Source: Kalmanozyma brasiliensis GHG001
Taxonomy: Eukaryota > Basidiomycota > Ustilaginomycetes > Ustilaginales
Length of the DNA stretch: 64,000 nucleotides
Direction of reading: 5' to 3'
Assembly: GCF_000497045.1 (NCBI RefSeq)
Contig: NW_015961959.1
Span: 186,001-250,000 of the forward strand
Shown piece after piece: positions 40,701-50,361 of the stretch (position 1 is the first letter of the stretch; every line of letters begins with the position of its first letter). Made by a program: the position numbers and the translations under genes. The notes beneath the pieces are model-generated. The model saw nothing but the letters and a program-made list of their open reading frames with translations, made no database searches and was not told the origin of the DNA.

Positions 40701-42087
40701 GCCCAAGAAGCTTGCTGCTACTCGGGTCGACGGCAGAGAAACGCAGCGACAGCAGAAGCTCAATGACCAGCTCAGCCGCAAACTGCAGCAGCTGTCGGAT
40801 GCGCAGGTCGAGACGCACTCAGCTCCCGAGCCGATGGTGGACCATTCCGTCCGAGTCGGTGATTCACGAGCCGCCAGTCTGGCAAAGCTTCAAGCGCCCT
40901 CAGCTCCCGTCAAGACGGAGAGCGCGGATCACTTTGCATCCAGGTTGATCCGCTCTCTGTCGAGCCGCTCTGCGAGACTCTCTGCATTCCACGACCGCCA
41001 GTCGACGGGGCCTGCAGAGCAGCCTATCATGGCAAGCAGTGTCCCCGCTGCGGTCTCGCCTTCTCCGTCGTTTGTGCCTCTGCTTAGTGCGCTGAACCTG
41101 ACACCTCCGAAGGAGGCAGCGCCAGCTCGACCCGTTGACAGCAAAGAAGAGGAAAGCGCTAAGAAGGAGAGCAAGTCGCAGCGGACGCCACGCTCGTACG
41201 CGACTTCCGACGAAGCAGCTCGAGCCAAACAGCACGAGCTGCTCAAGAAGGAACAGCGACTGGCCGAAAAGGAACGCCGACGCCAAGCAGAGATGCAGGA
41301 CAAGTACGCCAAGAAGAAGCAGAGCGACCCGCTGCTTGCCGCACGACTGGCACTGATGGGTCTTGAGCCTGCTGAAGCGATCCCTCAAGTCCAGACGACC
41401 AGTGAAGCAATGCTGCCAACATCGGTCTCGAAGACGTCGGTCTCGAGGACAAAGTTGGCGCGTCCTCCTGTTCCCGAGAGGCGAGTCTCGTCGCAGTCTC
41501 GCGCTCATCTCTCGGTTGCTCCTCCGGCTCTGATGCGCAACGACTGGGACAATGTGAGCGTCACCTCGTTCCACACGGCCATCGACGCTACCGTCCCCGA
41601 CCCAGCTCAGCAGGAGGAGGGTACGGATGAGGGCCGCACCGAGCGAGCGGATCGGTCTAGCAGCCTGGAGTCATCGCTAGCTGAAGACTTTGACTTTCCT
41701 GCACCTCCGCAGCGGATCAAGGAACAGGCCTCTGACGACGACACGCTGCTCGGTCATGCGGGATCGCCCAAGTCACGTCGACAGGATGGCATGAGCGCAT
41801 CGTCGACGATGCCAGCACTGAGCTCGCTCTTGGCCGCGCAGTCGATGCCGCTGCGAAGATCGCGTTCGACCGAGTACAGCAGCCGCGATCTGCGCAAGCT
41901 GGCGCGCGAACAGATGATGCAGGAGGTTATTGCGCACCCGAGTCCCAAGAGCTTGCGTCGACAGCTGCAAGGGAGCCCGCCTCGAGGGCTGGGCATTGAG
42001 TTGGCGGCGGATTCGAAGCGGTACTCGAGCGGCACAGCTACGCCTACTGGCATGGTGGCTGCTCCTATGCACGCGATCGCTGCCTAG
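37720..42087 (+). CDS. Large disordered Ser/Arg-rich protein of unknown function
   Basis: This intronless frame encodes 1455 residues (a second Met at residue 16, MVENTPRLAP, is an alternative start). The composition is Ser/Pro/Ala/Arg-rich and mostly disordered. Basophilic-kinase sites are frequent in the N-terminal third: LRRRSSKD, LLRRKSTKS, LFRRSSLSRR, FRRKSFSG, RRRRLSLN, RRRSRSFS. A charged coiled coil lies near residues 1160-1210 (LKKEQRLAEKERRRQAEMQD, then KYAKKKQSDPLLAARLALMG). Further helical patches occur toward the C-terminus. No catalytic or binding domain is recognisable. The size, open frame and codon pattern support a real gene. A scaffold regulated by PKA-type phosphorylation is a guess. 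Confidence 0.82.
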   Translation: MHFLQLLKPSPQLPTMVENTPRLAPAPVPSSSQLHSLPYHLPRRPSARCFRPNSAIHTDDDPFLLSTHHSQAAFHNHRSAHYSSSDHPGVGESPLHPQGHQSPLAPRSSNANTRPPSPSLRRRSSKDPAPPWANSPLSHQQHTPFDFTGPPTAVTSWPASIPDIEPSLSGSSSLHRRPSPSADGPAREVPLSTSTTLLRRKSTKSKSPFPPASSSTGTSSSLRDRSDLGNGLFRRSSLSRRIASIDSSNAATSANIATSSSMASAVAPVHAAAAGSATATTAAIANPADASPSRFARMFRRKSFSGPIKVTITPDLVSHPVPVLQGSSSMVDVKSRPTTVVPADRKDASGAAKVTDRGHSKISTFAFPSLPDEISPRDPSIADRSNARKGRHSTARSVPVASLPISDPIPLATSQVAKPDDPVAPQRRRRLSLNLGERRRSRSFSMISSIFGGGSSHPESSQPAPPLPEMAASLSKLFPTPGAPTSESKGATSTSPSRRPSLRSRFGKTRNAAPRPSTPEIESWKPIMEASALDDTSAADVSHISRASADNLVRRRNSESPVKTSRSASAVRRKPAPEVKQDEIDSSSSTPVYGKTYCTLEVDDSPRGGSPASSYRARNASQTGSDSEPDMVKEILADSQSSTSPDAPTGRRQSDPGQIVGLGLVGARTGSIDASIPSNHARRGAGTQPRAAPSKSVTAKQKLASTSSPLIGGARRSPGTHSIADIADRPWSLISAGEADTPILKLRELFVNTNASEKGSDEDHNHHGLFFRPLTGADKQANVDTEAIAADKLEATSEAGSEHLESSSQTTTHSDTKHEMTSSRSSRSSATHAARALAAQHKAIDLSAISDAPSEASPASTIRARHVSPTLGQLFDQPGRDADRDADSVGPLPTRGRQHRLEGSTGSTYSQLTPRQAQRASTASRMTARSSGHWSESRFSEDASSVLEAEVGQARRTEVIALGKGRVQDWVGDGFARRMIPTAEAPTLSRSNTLPKKLAATRVDGRETQRQQKLNDQLSRKLQQLSDAQVETHSAPEPMVDHSVRVGDSRAASLAKLQAPSAPVKTESADHFASRLIRSLSSRSARLSAFHDRQSTGPAEQPIMASSVPAAVSPSPSFVPLLSALNLTPPKEAAPARPVDSKEEESAKKESKSQRTPRSYATSDEAARAKQHELLKKEQRLAEKERRRQAEMQDKYAKKKQSDPLLAARLALMGLEPAEAIPQVQTTSEAMLPTSVSKTSVSRTKLARPPVPERRVSSQSRAHLSVAPPALMRNDWDNVSVTSFHTAIDATVPDPAQQEEGTDEGRTERADRSSSLESSLAEDFDFPAPPQRIKEQASDDDTLLGHAGSPKSRRQDGMSASSTMPALSSLLAAQSMPLRRSRSTEYSSRDLRKLAREQMMQEVIAHPSPKSLRRQLQGSPPRGLGIELAADSKRYSSGTATPTGMVAAPMHAIAA

Positions 42088-43617
42088 ACAGCACCCGTTG
42101 CTATTCGTTACATGTACTTTTAGTATACCATTGATAACCTTGGGAACTGCCCTCACAGATCACAGGACCGACGAGAACAATGTGTGAGAGAGAAGGTCGG
42201 ATGAGAAGCATGCCCCTTGCGGCTGCGCGTCAAGGCTGTCAGGAGCACAAACGGGACGTGCCTGATCGGGCGTTTGAGTCGTGGCTTCTATCTGGACGCG
42301 ACCGTGCATGGTGCATTACGCTGCTGTGCCTAGCCCCTATCTCTTTCTAATCCTGAAGCTGTATGGCCTCTTCGCGAGCTTGCTCATCTGCAAGAATGGA
42401 GAGAGGAGGTACGAGCGTCACTGCGAGATGAAGAAGCGAGCTGACAAGGCGATGGTGGTAGCCCGATCTCGTGTTGAAGGCGAGAGGAATATGAACGGAG
42501 GGCTTGACCGACACGCCTCGCGTCAAAGGCGACTTCGACGTGTTGCAAGGGTGATGAAAGGGACTTTGGCTTTTTTTCCCACGTCGGACAGCGAGGCGAT
42601 TCAAATTGATTGGATTGGGCAGTGCCAGATTTGTATTGGTCAAGCAGTTGACAGCCGAGAAATTGTATCGAAATGAAGAAGCTAATGCAGGAGCATGCAT
42701 CTGACTCGACAAGTGCCTTAGCAAAAAGTGTTGGACTGATGAAGGAGCGAGACAAGAAAGGGTTCCCAATCTGAAACTCACACTCACACACACACTTGAG
42801 GCAAAGGCGACTCTCGTTCAGAGCGACTCTCGCTTACTCGACGATCTGCACTCCTTCTCGGCTGTCCTCATCGAACGGAAGAGAGGCCGAACTGGAGGGG
42901 CATGCGTGAATTGGCTCGAGCAAGGGCTTGAGAATGCGTGACAAAGGCGTTGGAATGGTACATTGCAGGAGCGGCAACAGCAGCAGCAGCAGCAGCCGCC
43001 CACTTTTTGGTTGCTGCAGCCTTTCGTGCTCAGCCAGCTCTGAGGCGTGTCTGCCAAAAAGCGCGTGTGCGTGTCGGACCTTGGTGGTGGCCTTGCTCCT
43101 CCTCCTCTCCGTTCATCACTCTGCCTCGCATCCTTTTCCTTCTCCTTCGCATCCATCCATCCATTCATCTTCTTTTCCCTCATCAAGACTAGACGGCAAC
43201 GGCAACCATCGCCCCCTCCGTAGCCTCGTCTCTTCCCTGCTTGTCTCATTCTTATCTCCCATCTTCTTCTTCCGGCCTCGCTCGCATTCTCATTTGGTCT
43301 TCTTCTTGTTCAGCATATCACCTTTTACCCTTGCATACCCAGCAACACCGACAATCTGCTTTCATCTCGTTGCCAACAATCGGTGCAAATCACACCCATT
43401 CACTCCGATCGACAAAGCATTCTCCCACCACTTCATTACTAAGACAAAGCAGTCACCTCTGTGAGGTTCTGCCACCGCGCTCGCCCTCGATTGCTGCTGG
43501 TCAACAAGCTTTGCCCCTCTCCTCTCCCACCCCACCTATACAGCTGCTGGCAGCTCAACACAAGCTTCGACTCCTGAGACATTAAAATTGTACTCTCGGT
43601 CCCTCTTCCTGACTTCC
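42088..43617. other. 1.5-kb intergenic region
   Basis: It contains the 3' flank of the preceding gene and a long CT-rich upstream region (43060-43560) leading to the next large gene, plus a CAG run at 42976-42996. Frames here are short or low-complexity, and I see no supported gene. Confidence 0.45.
42976..42996. repeat. CAG triplet microsatellite
   Basis: Seven consecutive CAG units in noncoding sequence. Confidence 0.75.
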
Positions 43618-46600
43618 ATGCCCAACTCGATCATACGCCGACGAAGCACTCGCACGCCTAGCATCGACTTTGTCGTGAGCTCTCCCATCTCCTCCTCCAA
43701 CCGCAGCTCCATCAACAGCTCCGCCGCCATGTCCTCTCCCGAAGCATCGCGCAATCGCGGAGAGCAGATCCTTTCTGCAAAGAAGAAGCTCAAGAGCTAT
43801 CGCGCAAAACAAGCCCTCATGGCTCAGAAGCAGAAGCGCAACTCGGCTACCTTCTCGCACTCGCGATTCGCTTCCGGCCTTCGCTCCATCGACGAACCTG
43901 TCGCCTCGTCGGCCGTCGCAGTCGCGCTCTCCAACCAGCTCGTCTCGCAAGCTTCCTCCTCGGCAGCAGCCATCCCCACCTCATCTCACACACGCACACC
44001 ATCGCGATCCGGACACGCTCGCGGACACTCGCGGGCCGGAAGTATCTCCATCACTCCCAATGCATTGTTCTCGCAGGCACAAGCGATCGCCCTCAGCCCT
44101 GCTCCTGCCTCCGCGCCGGCACTGGCTCGTCCGATTTCCATCGTTGCTCCCCACGCTGGCCACGTCCGAAGCCACTCCCGAACCCACTCGAGGAACTATT
44201 CCCACTCGCGTCCCGTCAGCATCGCCATGCTCGGCGCCAAGAAAGACGAGCCCATTGTTCTTGCCATCGAGCACCGTGCCGAGCCTGACTTTGTCGAAAC
44301 CCAAGATACCCAGCGTCAATCGCAGCAATTCCTCGACTCGTCTTCGCTTTTCGGAGGCTCGGCCTCTTCGTCGTCGTCCAACCTTCGTCCGAGTTCCAGC
44401 ACACCCGCAAAACGCTTGAGCTATGTCTCGCCCGTCTCTCCAGCGCTCTTCGACCGACCTGCCTCGAACGCTATAGCGACCGGAGCCTCGCCTTCGCCTG
44501 CCGCGCCAGCAGCGCGTCACTCTAGGCGTCTCAGCCGACACGCTCGCACTCCAAGCGTCGCCACCAAACGCGAGAGCATGGAGATCATGGGCGGTGTTGG
44601 CGCCGGTCTCGGTCTCGATATCACCAACACGATCTCGCCTCTGCAATCCCTCGAGTCGTCCAGGCGTCGCAGCTCGCGCATGTCCAACCTCCCTTCAGCC
44701 AGCCTGCTCTTTGGCTCGTCTGAACCTGCTCCTACTCTTACTGCCTCCAACAGCAGCAGCAGCAGCAACGCTGTCAGGAACAGCGTGCGTGCCAGTGGTC
44801 AACAGTGGGACTGGAGGAAAGCCATCGCGGACGCCGTCAACGAAGCCGAGGAAGCGGGTGACGACCGTCTCACTGCTCTCGAGAAGCTCGAGGGTCGCGC
44901 ATCGACTGCGCGCAACACACAGTCCACAGACCGTCCGGCCTCTGTCAATGCCGCGGCATCGCGTGCCTCGCGCCGTCTCTCTGGCCACATCAGGACCGAA
45001 AGCATTCAGATCCCCAACCTCGACGAAATCCATCAAAGCGAGCTCAACGAGCGAAGGGCTAGCTGGAATTCCCAAGCATTCGACGGCAGTGCCAACGCGC
45101 CTGCCTCTGCTTTCGGGTCGCCTTCTGTCCACGCAACAGTCTCGGATCGTCGAGAAAGCTGGGGTCGCAGCCTTGTTCCTCCATCGCCTTCTTCGATGCT
45201 TTCTGCTGGCTTTTCGTCTCCGGCCATGCCAAACGCATACCTTTCCAGCCCAGGCCGACCCGAGTCGATGATGCTGCCCGCAGAACCACCACAACCAGAA
45301 GGACTTGGAACACTGATGGAGGAAGAGGAGGAAGAGGATGCCACCTCACCGACCCGCGAGCGCACCAGTCTCGATATGCCCGCCGACGGTCGCACCGAAG
45401 CCGAGGAGGAGCTCCGCAAGCAGCGACGTGAAGAGGAGGACCAGACCGTCAAGCGCAACCGACGCGCGAGCCTGGCGCCCAAGCCTTTGAAGCTCAAGTC
45501 TCGCCCGCCCAGCCTCTACCTCGCGCCTTCGCACCGCGTTGGGCTGGTCAGCAGCCCTTCCATGCCGACCTTGCCCACTTCGCCACATGTCGCTTCATCG
45601 CTTGCAGACGAGGCTACACCAAGGGCGTCCATCGCAGCCCTTCCTGAGACGGCAGATGATGACGAGAGTCAAATCTTGGAGATGCCCGAAGACGCGGACG
45701 TGTCGATCGAGTTGCCCAGTCGCAGCACCACCTGCCCTGACTTTACCTCTCTCGCGGCTGGGTCCGCCGATGCCGCGGAGTCCGTCGTCGGATCTGGCGA
45801 GATCGAGGGAGCAGACTCTGGACCCTCTGTCGCAGACATGGCGAGTCAGGAGCAGCGCCAGCTTGAGGAGCTTCAGCAGCAGATTCTTCGCGCCCACCGC
45901 AACTCGGTCATCGCGCCTGCCGCTGCCACAGCCGATTCTGCTTCAGTGTCTTCCAGCGGCAGCATCTCACGACAAGGCATGCGCACCCTCCGCTTGGGCA
46001 GCCAAGCCAACCTCTCTTCCATCATGGAAGCTCCTTCCGCCAGCAGCCCCGTCATCGGCAATCCTGCATCCGCCACAGCCGCCACCGCCACGACGTCAGC
46101 ACAGCGCCGTCGCAGCCTCATGATGGGCTCTCTCTCGACCGTGGCCAACTCTGGTTCGTCCTCCCGCGACAGTGACTTTGTTGCCGCCTTCAGCAACTCG
46201 ACCGCTTCTTCGAGCCGCGCCGCTCGCCGGTCCTCCATCATGTACAAGCCATCGACCGCGTCCGTGGCCGAGACAGCCTCCCCGCACTCGGCGTCCGACT
46301 CGATCGCCAGCTTCGGTGGGGTGCCGCTCGCCGTCCACGACGAGCTCAAAGTCAGGGCCACCCGTGACGCAGCGCTCTTGGAGTCGACCAAGAAGCAAGT
46401 CGAGGTGCTCGAGCGCGAGCTGGCCAACGAGAGCGAGCGAAGTGCCCGGGAGAAGGCCGAGCTGGAGCAGTGGAACATGGACAAGGAGGAGCACCTCTTC
46501 GACCGTGCTCAGCGCGCAGAGACCGCCGCTCGTCAAGCCCAAGACGCCTTCACCGCAGCGCAGGCTGAGCTCGAGCAGACCAAGGAGCACATGGAAGACC

Positions 46601-48510
46601 TACAGGCTGAGCGCGAGGTGCTGCAAGACGATATCGAGGGCTGGCGCTCGCGCTGCCAGGACCTCGAGAAGACCTTGAAAAGCGAAAAGGTCAAGTCGGA
46701 CGACAACCGCAAGCTTCGTGCGGCCGCACGTTTGCGCATCAAGCAGCTCACGGATGCGCTGGAGAAGAGCGGTGCCGGCGTGCCTGCGGATGAATTGGGC
46801 GTTCTCGCTGCGCTCGAGATGCCTCAGCTGGATGTGGCTGCGGCGCTCAAGAGCCCCAACCTGGGAGCTGCTAGCCCGGTGGTGACCCCTGCGCTCTCGC
46901 CTAGCCTGGCAGGCGAGGTGGCTCCCCCTCAGATTACGAAGCTGCTCGCCGACATGCGCCAGCAGATCTTCAACCTGGCTGGCAGCCTCGAGCACGAGCG
47001 CAAGCAGCACTTGCACGCACAAGAGGAAGTGGCTCGCTTGCAAGCCCAACAATCAGCCGTTCCAGAGGCCGAGCTCACCAAGGACACCGCCTCACCCGCC
47101 GCCATCGAGGAAACCAGCTTTGCCTCGGCCGACGACACCCCCGACCTGCCTGCCTCGGTCACCTCGAGCCCCGCCCGCCGCTCGAGCGTGCTCGGCAAGA
47201 ACAAGCGCCACGTCTTTGCCTACGACTCGAGCATGGGCAGCTTCAACCAGTCCCAAAGCAGCGCTTCGCTCTCGATGACCACCATGACCGACGACACGGT
47301 GCACACAGACGCCGACGAGTCGGATGTGGAGGACTCGTTCTCGACCAAGCTGCCGTGGTCGTCTTCGACGGGCAGCACCAGCGAATTGGTTGGACTGGGA
47401 ATGGGATTGGGCCGGCTGGACGAGATCGAGGAGGTATCTGAAGTGTCGGAGAGCGTCGCGGAGAGCAGCGGGACACTGAGCGCCGTTCCTGACAGCGCCG
47501 AAGCGTGGATCGACATCGAAGCAGGCGAACCGAGGCAGAGTATGGAGTCCGAGTCCGGCTTCAGTGCCAACTATCAAGATGCCGAAGGTGCGCCTCCTAC
47601 CCCGGATCTGTGCCGCTCCATCGAGCCTGCATCCACCTCTGCCCCTGCGGTAGGGGATCGCAGCTCTTCGTCCACCAGCTCGGGGGACAGCCACGCAGCT
47701 CCGCCTACCCCCGACGCGCACCCGACGTCGCTCCCGCTCTCTCCTCGACCCGAGTTTCACCGCGAATGGTCCTTCTCCTGGGCCAAAGTGCGCTCGTCCA
47801 AGCAGACACCCACGTGGGAACCCGTGGAGGACTTCTTTGGCATCCTGTCTTCCGAGGACCCGCTGCCGGCGCTGTCCACTTCGGAGGAGGCGGTGGACCT
47901 GCCACCCATCTCGCTGGCCAACGGGCAGCTGCCTGCCAGCGCAAAGATTAATCGTCACGGTCAACCGGTGTTGCCCACCAGCACCACGAGAGCGAGTGTT
48001 TTCGGCAAACGACCGCCCGTTGCGCGCTCGGCGTATCTGCGGGAGAGCTTTGATGCGACATCACCGGGCATTCTCGCCAGCCACCATTCCAAGCCCAGCG
48101 CCTACAGGATGCATGAAGCCAAGAGTTCGGCCGCATCGAGCATCGCCTCGATCGGCTCGCGCGCGTTGAGCCGGATGAGTCTGCAGCACCTCACCGGCGC
48201 ATTTAGCGGGTTGAGCGGGTATTTGACGCAGAACAACACCGCCGTTGCGGCGGCAAAGATGTGCTCGACGTTGGAGGACGAAGAGGAAGGCATGGCGGGC
48301 GGGTGGAGGTGGGGAAAGGAGGAGCTGCGGTTTGATGTGCACAGTGCATCTACCAAGACGAAGCAGGCGGGTTGGGCGGAGAAGGAGCTGGTCAAGGAAA
48401 GGAGGTATGTGAGCAAGGAGAGAGTGGGTCCACCCAAGGGAATGCCCGTGTGGATGCTCGACTTCTCCACTACTGCAACCGGCCACAGCGGTCCCGTGTT
48501 CAGCTTGTAA
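43618..48510 (+). CDS. Large Ser-rich protein with central coiled coil, unknown function
   Basis: The first ATG of the frame is at 43618, giving 1630 residues; a later Met (43729, MSSPEASRNRGEQI) begins the best-ordered N-terminal segment. That segment, ILSAKKKLKSYRAKQALMAQ, resembles the short basic helix at the head of golgin-like and other fungal coiled-coil proteins. Most of the chain is disordered with His/Ser/Arg repeats (GHARGHSRAGS, HVRSHSRTHSRNYSHS) and many RRxS sites (IRRRST, RRLSRH, RRRSSRMS, RRASWN, RRRSLMM). A long coiled coil covers about residues 910-1050 (VEVLERELANESERSAREKA and onward). The C-terminus has a Trp-rich end (WRWGKEELRF, PVWMLDFS). No enzyme domain is visible. 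Confidence 0.82.
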   Translation: MPNSIIRRRSTRTPSIDFVVSSPISSSNRSSINSSAAMSSPEASRNRGEQILSAKKKLKSYRAKQALMAQKQKRNSATFSHSRFASGLRSIDEPVASSAVAVALSNQLVSQASSSAAAIPTSSHTRTPSRSGHARGHSRAGSISITPNALFSQAQAIALSPAPASAPALARPISIVAPHAGHVRSHSRTHSRNYSHSRPVSIAMLGAKKDEPIVLAIEHRAEPDFVETQDTQRQSQQFLDSSSLFGGSASSSSSNLRPSSSTPAKRLSYVSPVSPALFDRPASNAIATGASPSPAAPAARHSRRLSRHARTPSVATKRESMEIMGGVGAGLGLDITNTISPLQSLESSRRRSSRMSNLPSASLLFGSSEPAPTLTASNSSSSSNAVRNSVRASGQQWDWRKAIADAVNEAEEAGDDRLTALEKLEGRASTARNTQSTDRPASVNAAASRASRRLSGHIRTESIQIPNLDEIHQSELNERRASWNSQAFDGSANAPASAFGSPSVHATVSDRRESWGRSLVPPSPSSMLSAGFSSPAMPNAYLSSPGRPESMMLPAEPPQPEGLGTLMEEEEEEDATSPTRERTSLDMPADGRTEAEEELRKQRREEEDQTVKRNRRASLAPKPLKLKSRPPSLYLAPSHRVGLVSSPSMPTLPTSPHVASSLADEATPRASIAALPETADDDESQILEMPEDADVSIELPSRSTTCPDFTSLAAGSADAAESVVGSGEIEGADSGPSVADMASQEQRQLEELQQQILRAHRNSVIAPAAATADSASVSSSGSISRQGMRTLRLGSQANLSSIMEAPSASSPVIGNPASATAATATTSAQRRRSLMMGSLSTVANSGSSSRDSDFVAAFSNSTASSSRAARRSSIMYKPSTASVAETASPHSASDSIASFGGVPLAVHDELKVRATRDAALLESTKKQVEVLERELANESERSAREKAELEQWNMDKEEHLFDRAQRAETAARQAQDAFTAAQAELEQTKEHMEDLQAEREVLQDDIEGWRSRCQDLEKTLKSEKVKSDDNRKLRAAARLRIKQLTDALEKSGAGVPADELGVLAALEMPQLDVAAALKSPNLGAASPVVTPALSPSLAGEVAPPQITKLLADMRQQIFNLAGSLEHERKQHLHAQEEVARLQAQQSAVPEAELTKDTASPAAIEETSFASADDTPDLPASVTSSPARRSSVLGKNKRHVFAYDSSMGSFNQSQSSASLSMTTMTDDTVHTDADESDVEDSFSTKLPWSSSTGSTSELVGLGMGLGRLDEIEEVSEVSESVAESSGTLSAVPDSAEAWIDIEAGEPRQSMESESGFSANYQDAEGAPPTPDLCRSIEPASTSAPAVGDRSSSSTSSGDSHAAPPTPDAHPTSLPLSPRPEFHREWSFSWAKVRSSKQTPTWEPVEDFFGILSSEDPLPALSTSEEAVDLPPISLANGQLPASAKINRHGQPVLPTSTTRASVFGKRPPVARSAYLRESFDATSPGILASHHSKPSAYRMHEAKSSAASSIASIGSRALSRMSLQHLTGAFSGLSGYLTQNNTAVAAAKMCSTLEDEEEGMAGGWRWGKEELRFDVHSASTKTKQAGWAEKELVKERRYVSKERVGPPKGMPVWMLDFSTTATGHSGPVFSL

Positions 48511-48994
48511 CCCCCTCGCTCCAGTCACGAACGTACAGTAGACCGACAACAGACTCAGCAATCGCGACACCCTAGCTTCTCACATTGGGTCCAAATCGCA
48601 ATGGTTTTCTCATGTTCACGCATTCACAATCACAGTCTGATGGCGCCGGCACGCGCGGATGTGTGTGAGGCTGAAGTGATTGTTCGATACAGACGCGCGA
48701 CAGGTGGGTGTGTCAGAAAGCAGATCGGTTGGGAGAGGTGGCGTCTTGCGGCGTTATAGAAAGTGTCCGAGAGTCGTATCGATGCAGATGGGTGGTGATC
48801 TGAGGCGTCACGCGGGATGCGGAGTCGGAGACTGGATGGCGGGAAGGAAGGCAAGTGCGAGAGAGAGAAAATGTCCTTAGTTCGGTAACTCTTGATTCGT
48901 GATGATCGAGTGCTTGCTTGACGGTCGTGAAGAGCGGCGAAGGAAAGAAAGGCCGAGAGACGACGTTTGCTGCTGGTCCTGTCGCTTCGCGCGA
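48511..48994. other. Convergent intergenic region
   Basis: The 3' flanks of the coiled-coil protein gene (+) and the fork head gene (-) meet here. No other element was seen. Confidence 0.45.
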
Positions 48995-50361
48995 TCAACG
49001 CCTCGAGATGGGATTCGAGAGAAAGTAGTCACCCAGACTCTTGCGTCCAGGAGCGCTGTGCGGCGAGAACTCAGGAAGGCGTGAGACGAGGTCGTCCCCT
49101 TCGACCTTGATCCTGTCGGCGCTGCTTCTGTCGAATTCGGGGTCCGAGAACGACGTCCGGGGTGGCGAAGCGATCGAGCTCGTTCCTGAGGGAGCCCAGA
49201 AGTATGAGGCTCTTCGAGTCTGCCTTCCCGGTGCAGCTGTGAACGAGTTGTCCCCCGAAGAAGGCCTCGAAAAGGTCGAGATGGTCGCAGAGCGGCCTCT
49301 CGTGATCAAGGTCGGCTGGTCGACTTCCTGGCGAAGAAAGGAACGCATGGGCCGAATTGGGCTTGAGAGACGACGCATCGATGTCGGACTTGGGTGCGAG
49401 CTCTTCGTGCGTGGACTGTAGACACGAGGCATCTGGTAGATCTCTTCTTTGACGCGGATGCAGCTCTCGAAGCGAGGCAGGGCTGGCAGCAGCTCACTGC
49501 TTCGAGGTGTGCGTTGGTACTCCTCTAAAGCGCTCCAATCGTGAGCCGATCCTCTCCGAGGCACCGCGGTGGCAGTGGAGCTGGATGAGAGAGACCACAG
49601 CGAGGTCATCTGCATGATGCTGCTTTGAGCCAGTGAGGTGGGCTTCTCCAGGTCCGGGCAGTAGGCCCAGTAGTGCCCCTTACCCAGCTGACCAGGTTCA
49701 CGCTCCAGCTTGACGAAGTAGGGCTGCGTCGAAAGATTGTGTCGGATCGTGTTCTGTGTTGGTGACGGAAGAGAGACTGAGCGATCAGCAAAGGCAGCCC
49801 AGACAACCTTGACGAGCCGGATAGCGTCGTCATCATACTCACCCTCCAGCCTTTCCCGCTCGATGAGGCGGCATAGAAGAGGAATTTGGCCTCGAGATCT
49901 TCGTAGAGCTCTTTGAGAGTGAGCTTACCCTCACGACGCTTTAATATGCATAGCTTGATGAGTTCGGTATAGGGATGAGGAGGGCGCGATGAGGGGCTGC
50001 CGCGGTCGAGACGCTCCCAGATCTTTTGAAAGTGCTGTGCTCGGAACCATCGTGAAGCGGTGATGCCGTCGGAGCTGTACAGAGCCTTAGTCAGCGCATC
50101 GCGTGGAGTGTGGACGAGTGGCACTGCATGACCATCGGAATGTCCGGATGAAGGTGGCGTCTGCAGCTCTGCAGAGTCATGCGGCTTGAGACCAAAGTGA
50201 ACGGAAGTGAGCGAGGTATGAGACGCACTGAAGTTGTCGGTTGCGGTTGACGGCGCCGACGATTCGTGTCTGTGATTGTCGAGAGGCAAGACGACAATCG
50301 AGCCGCGCGAGCAGCCCGTCGACATGGAGTTGATCAAGTCGCGCGGCTGTGACAAGTACAT
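48995..50361 (-). CDS. Fork head (winged-helix) transcription factor
   Basis: Two minus-strand exons, 50361-49843 and 49753-48995, are joined across an 89-nt GTGAGT...ACAG intron in phase 0 (425 residues). The fork head domain is split by the intron. Exon 1 gives HPYTELIKLCILKRREGKLT and LKELYEDLEAKFLFYAASSS, ending GKGWR. Exon 2 continues with NTIRHNLSTQPYFVKLERE and GKGHYWAYCPD. The exon junction gives GWRNTIRHNLS, the recognition helix H3, so the intron placement is convincing. The N-terminus (about 115 residues) is disordered, and the C-terminus is Ser/Arg/Pro-rich, as in many fungal fork head factors. The ATG at 50361 is the first in the frame. A DNA-binding nuclear regulator is firm; its targets are unknown. 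Confidence 0.92.
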
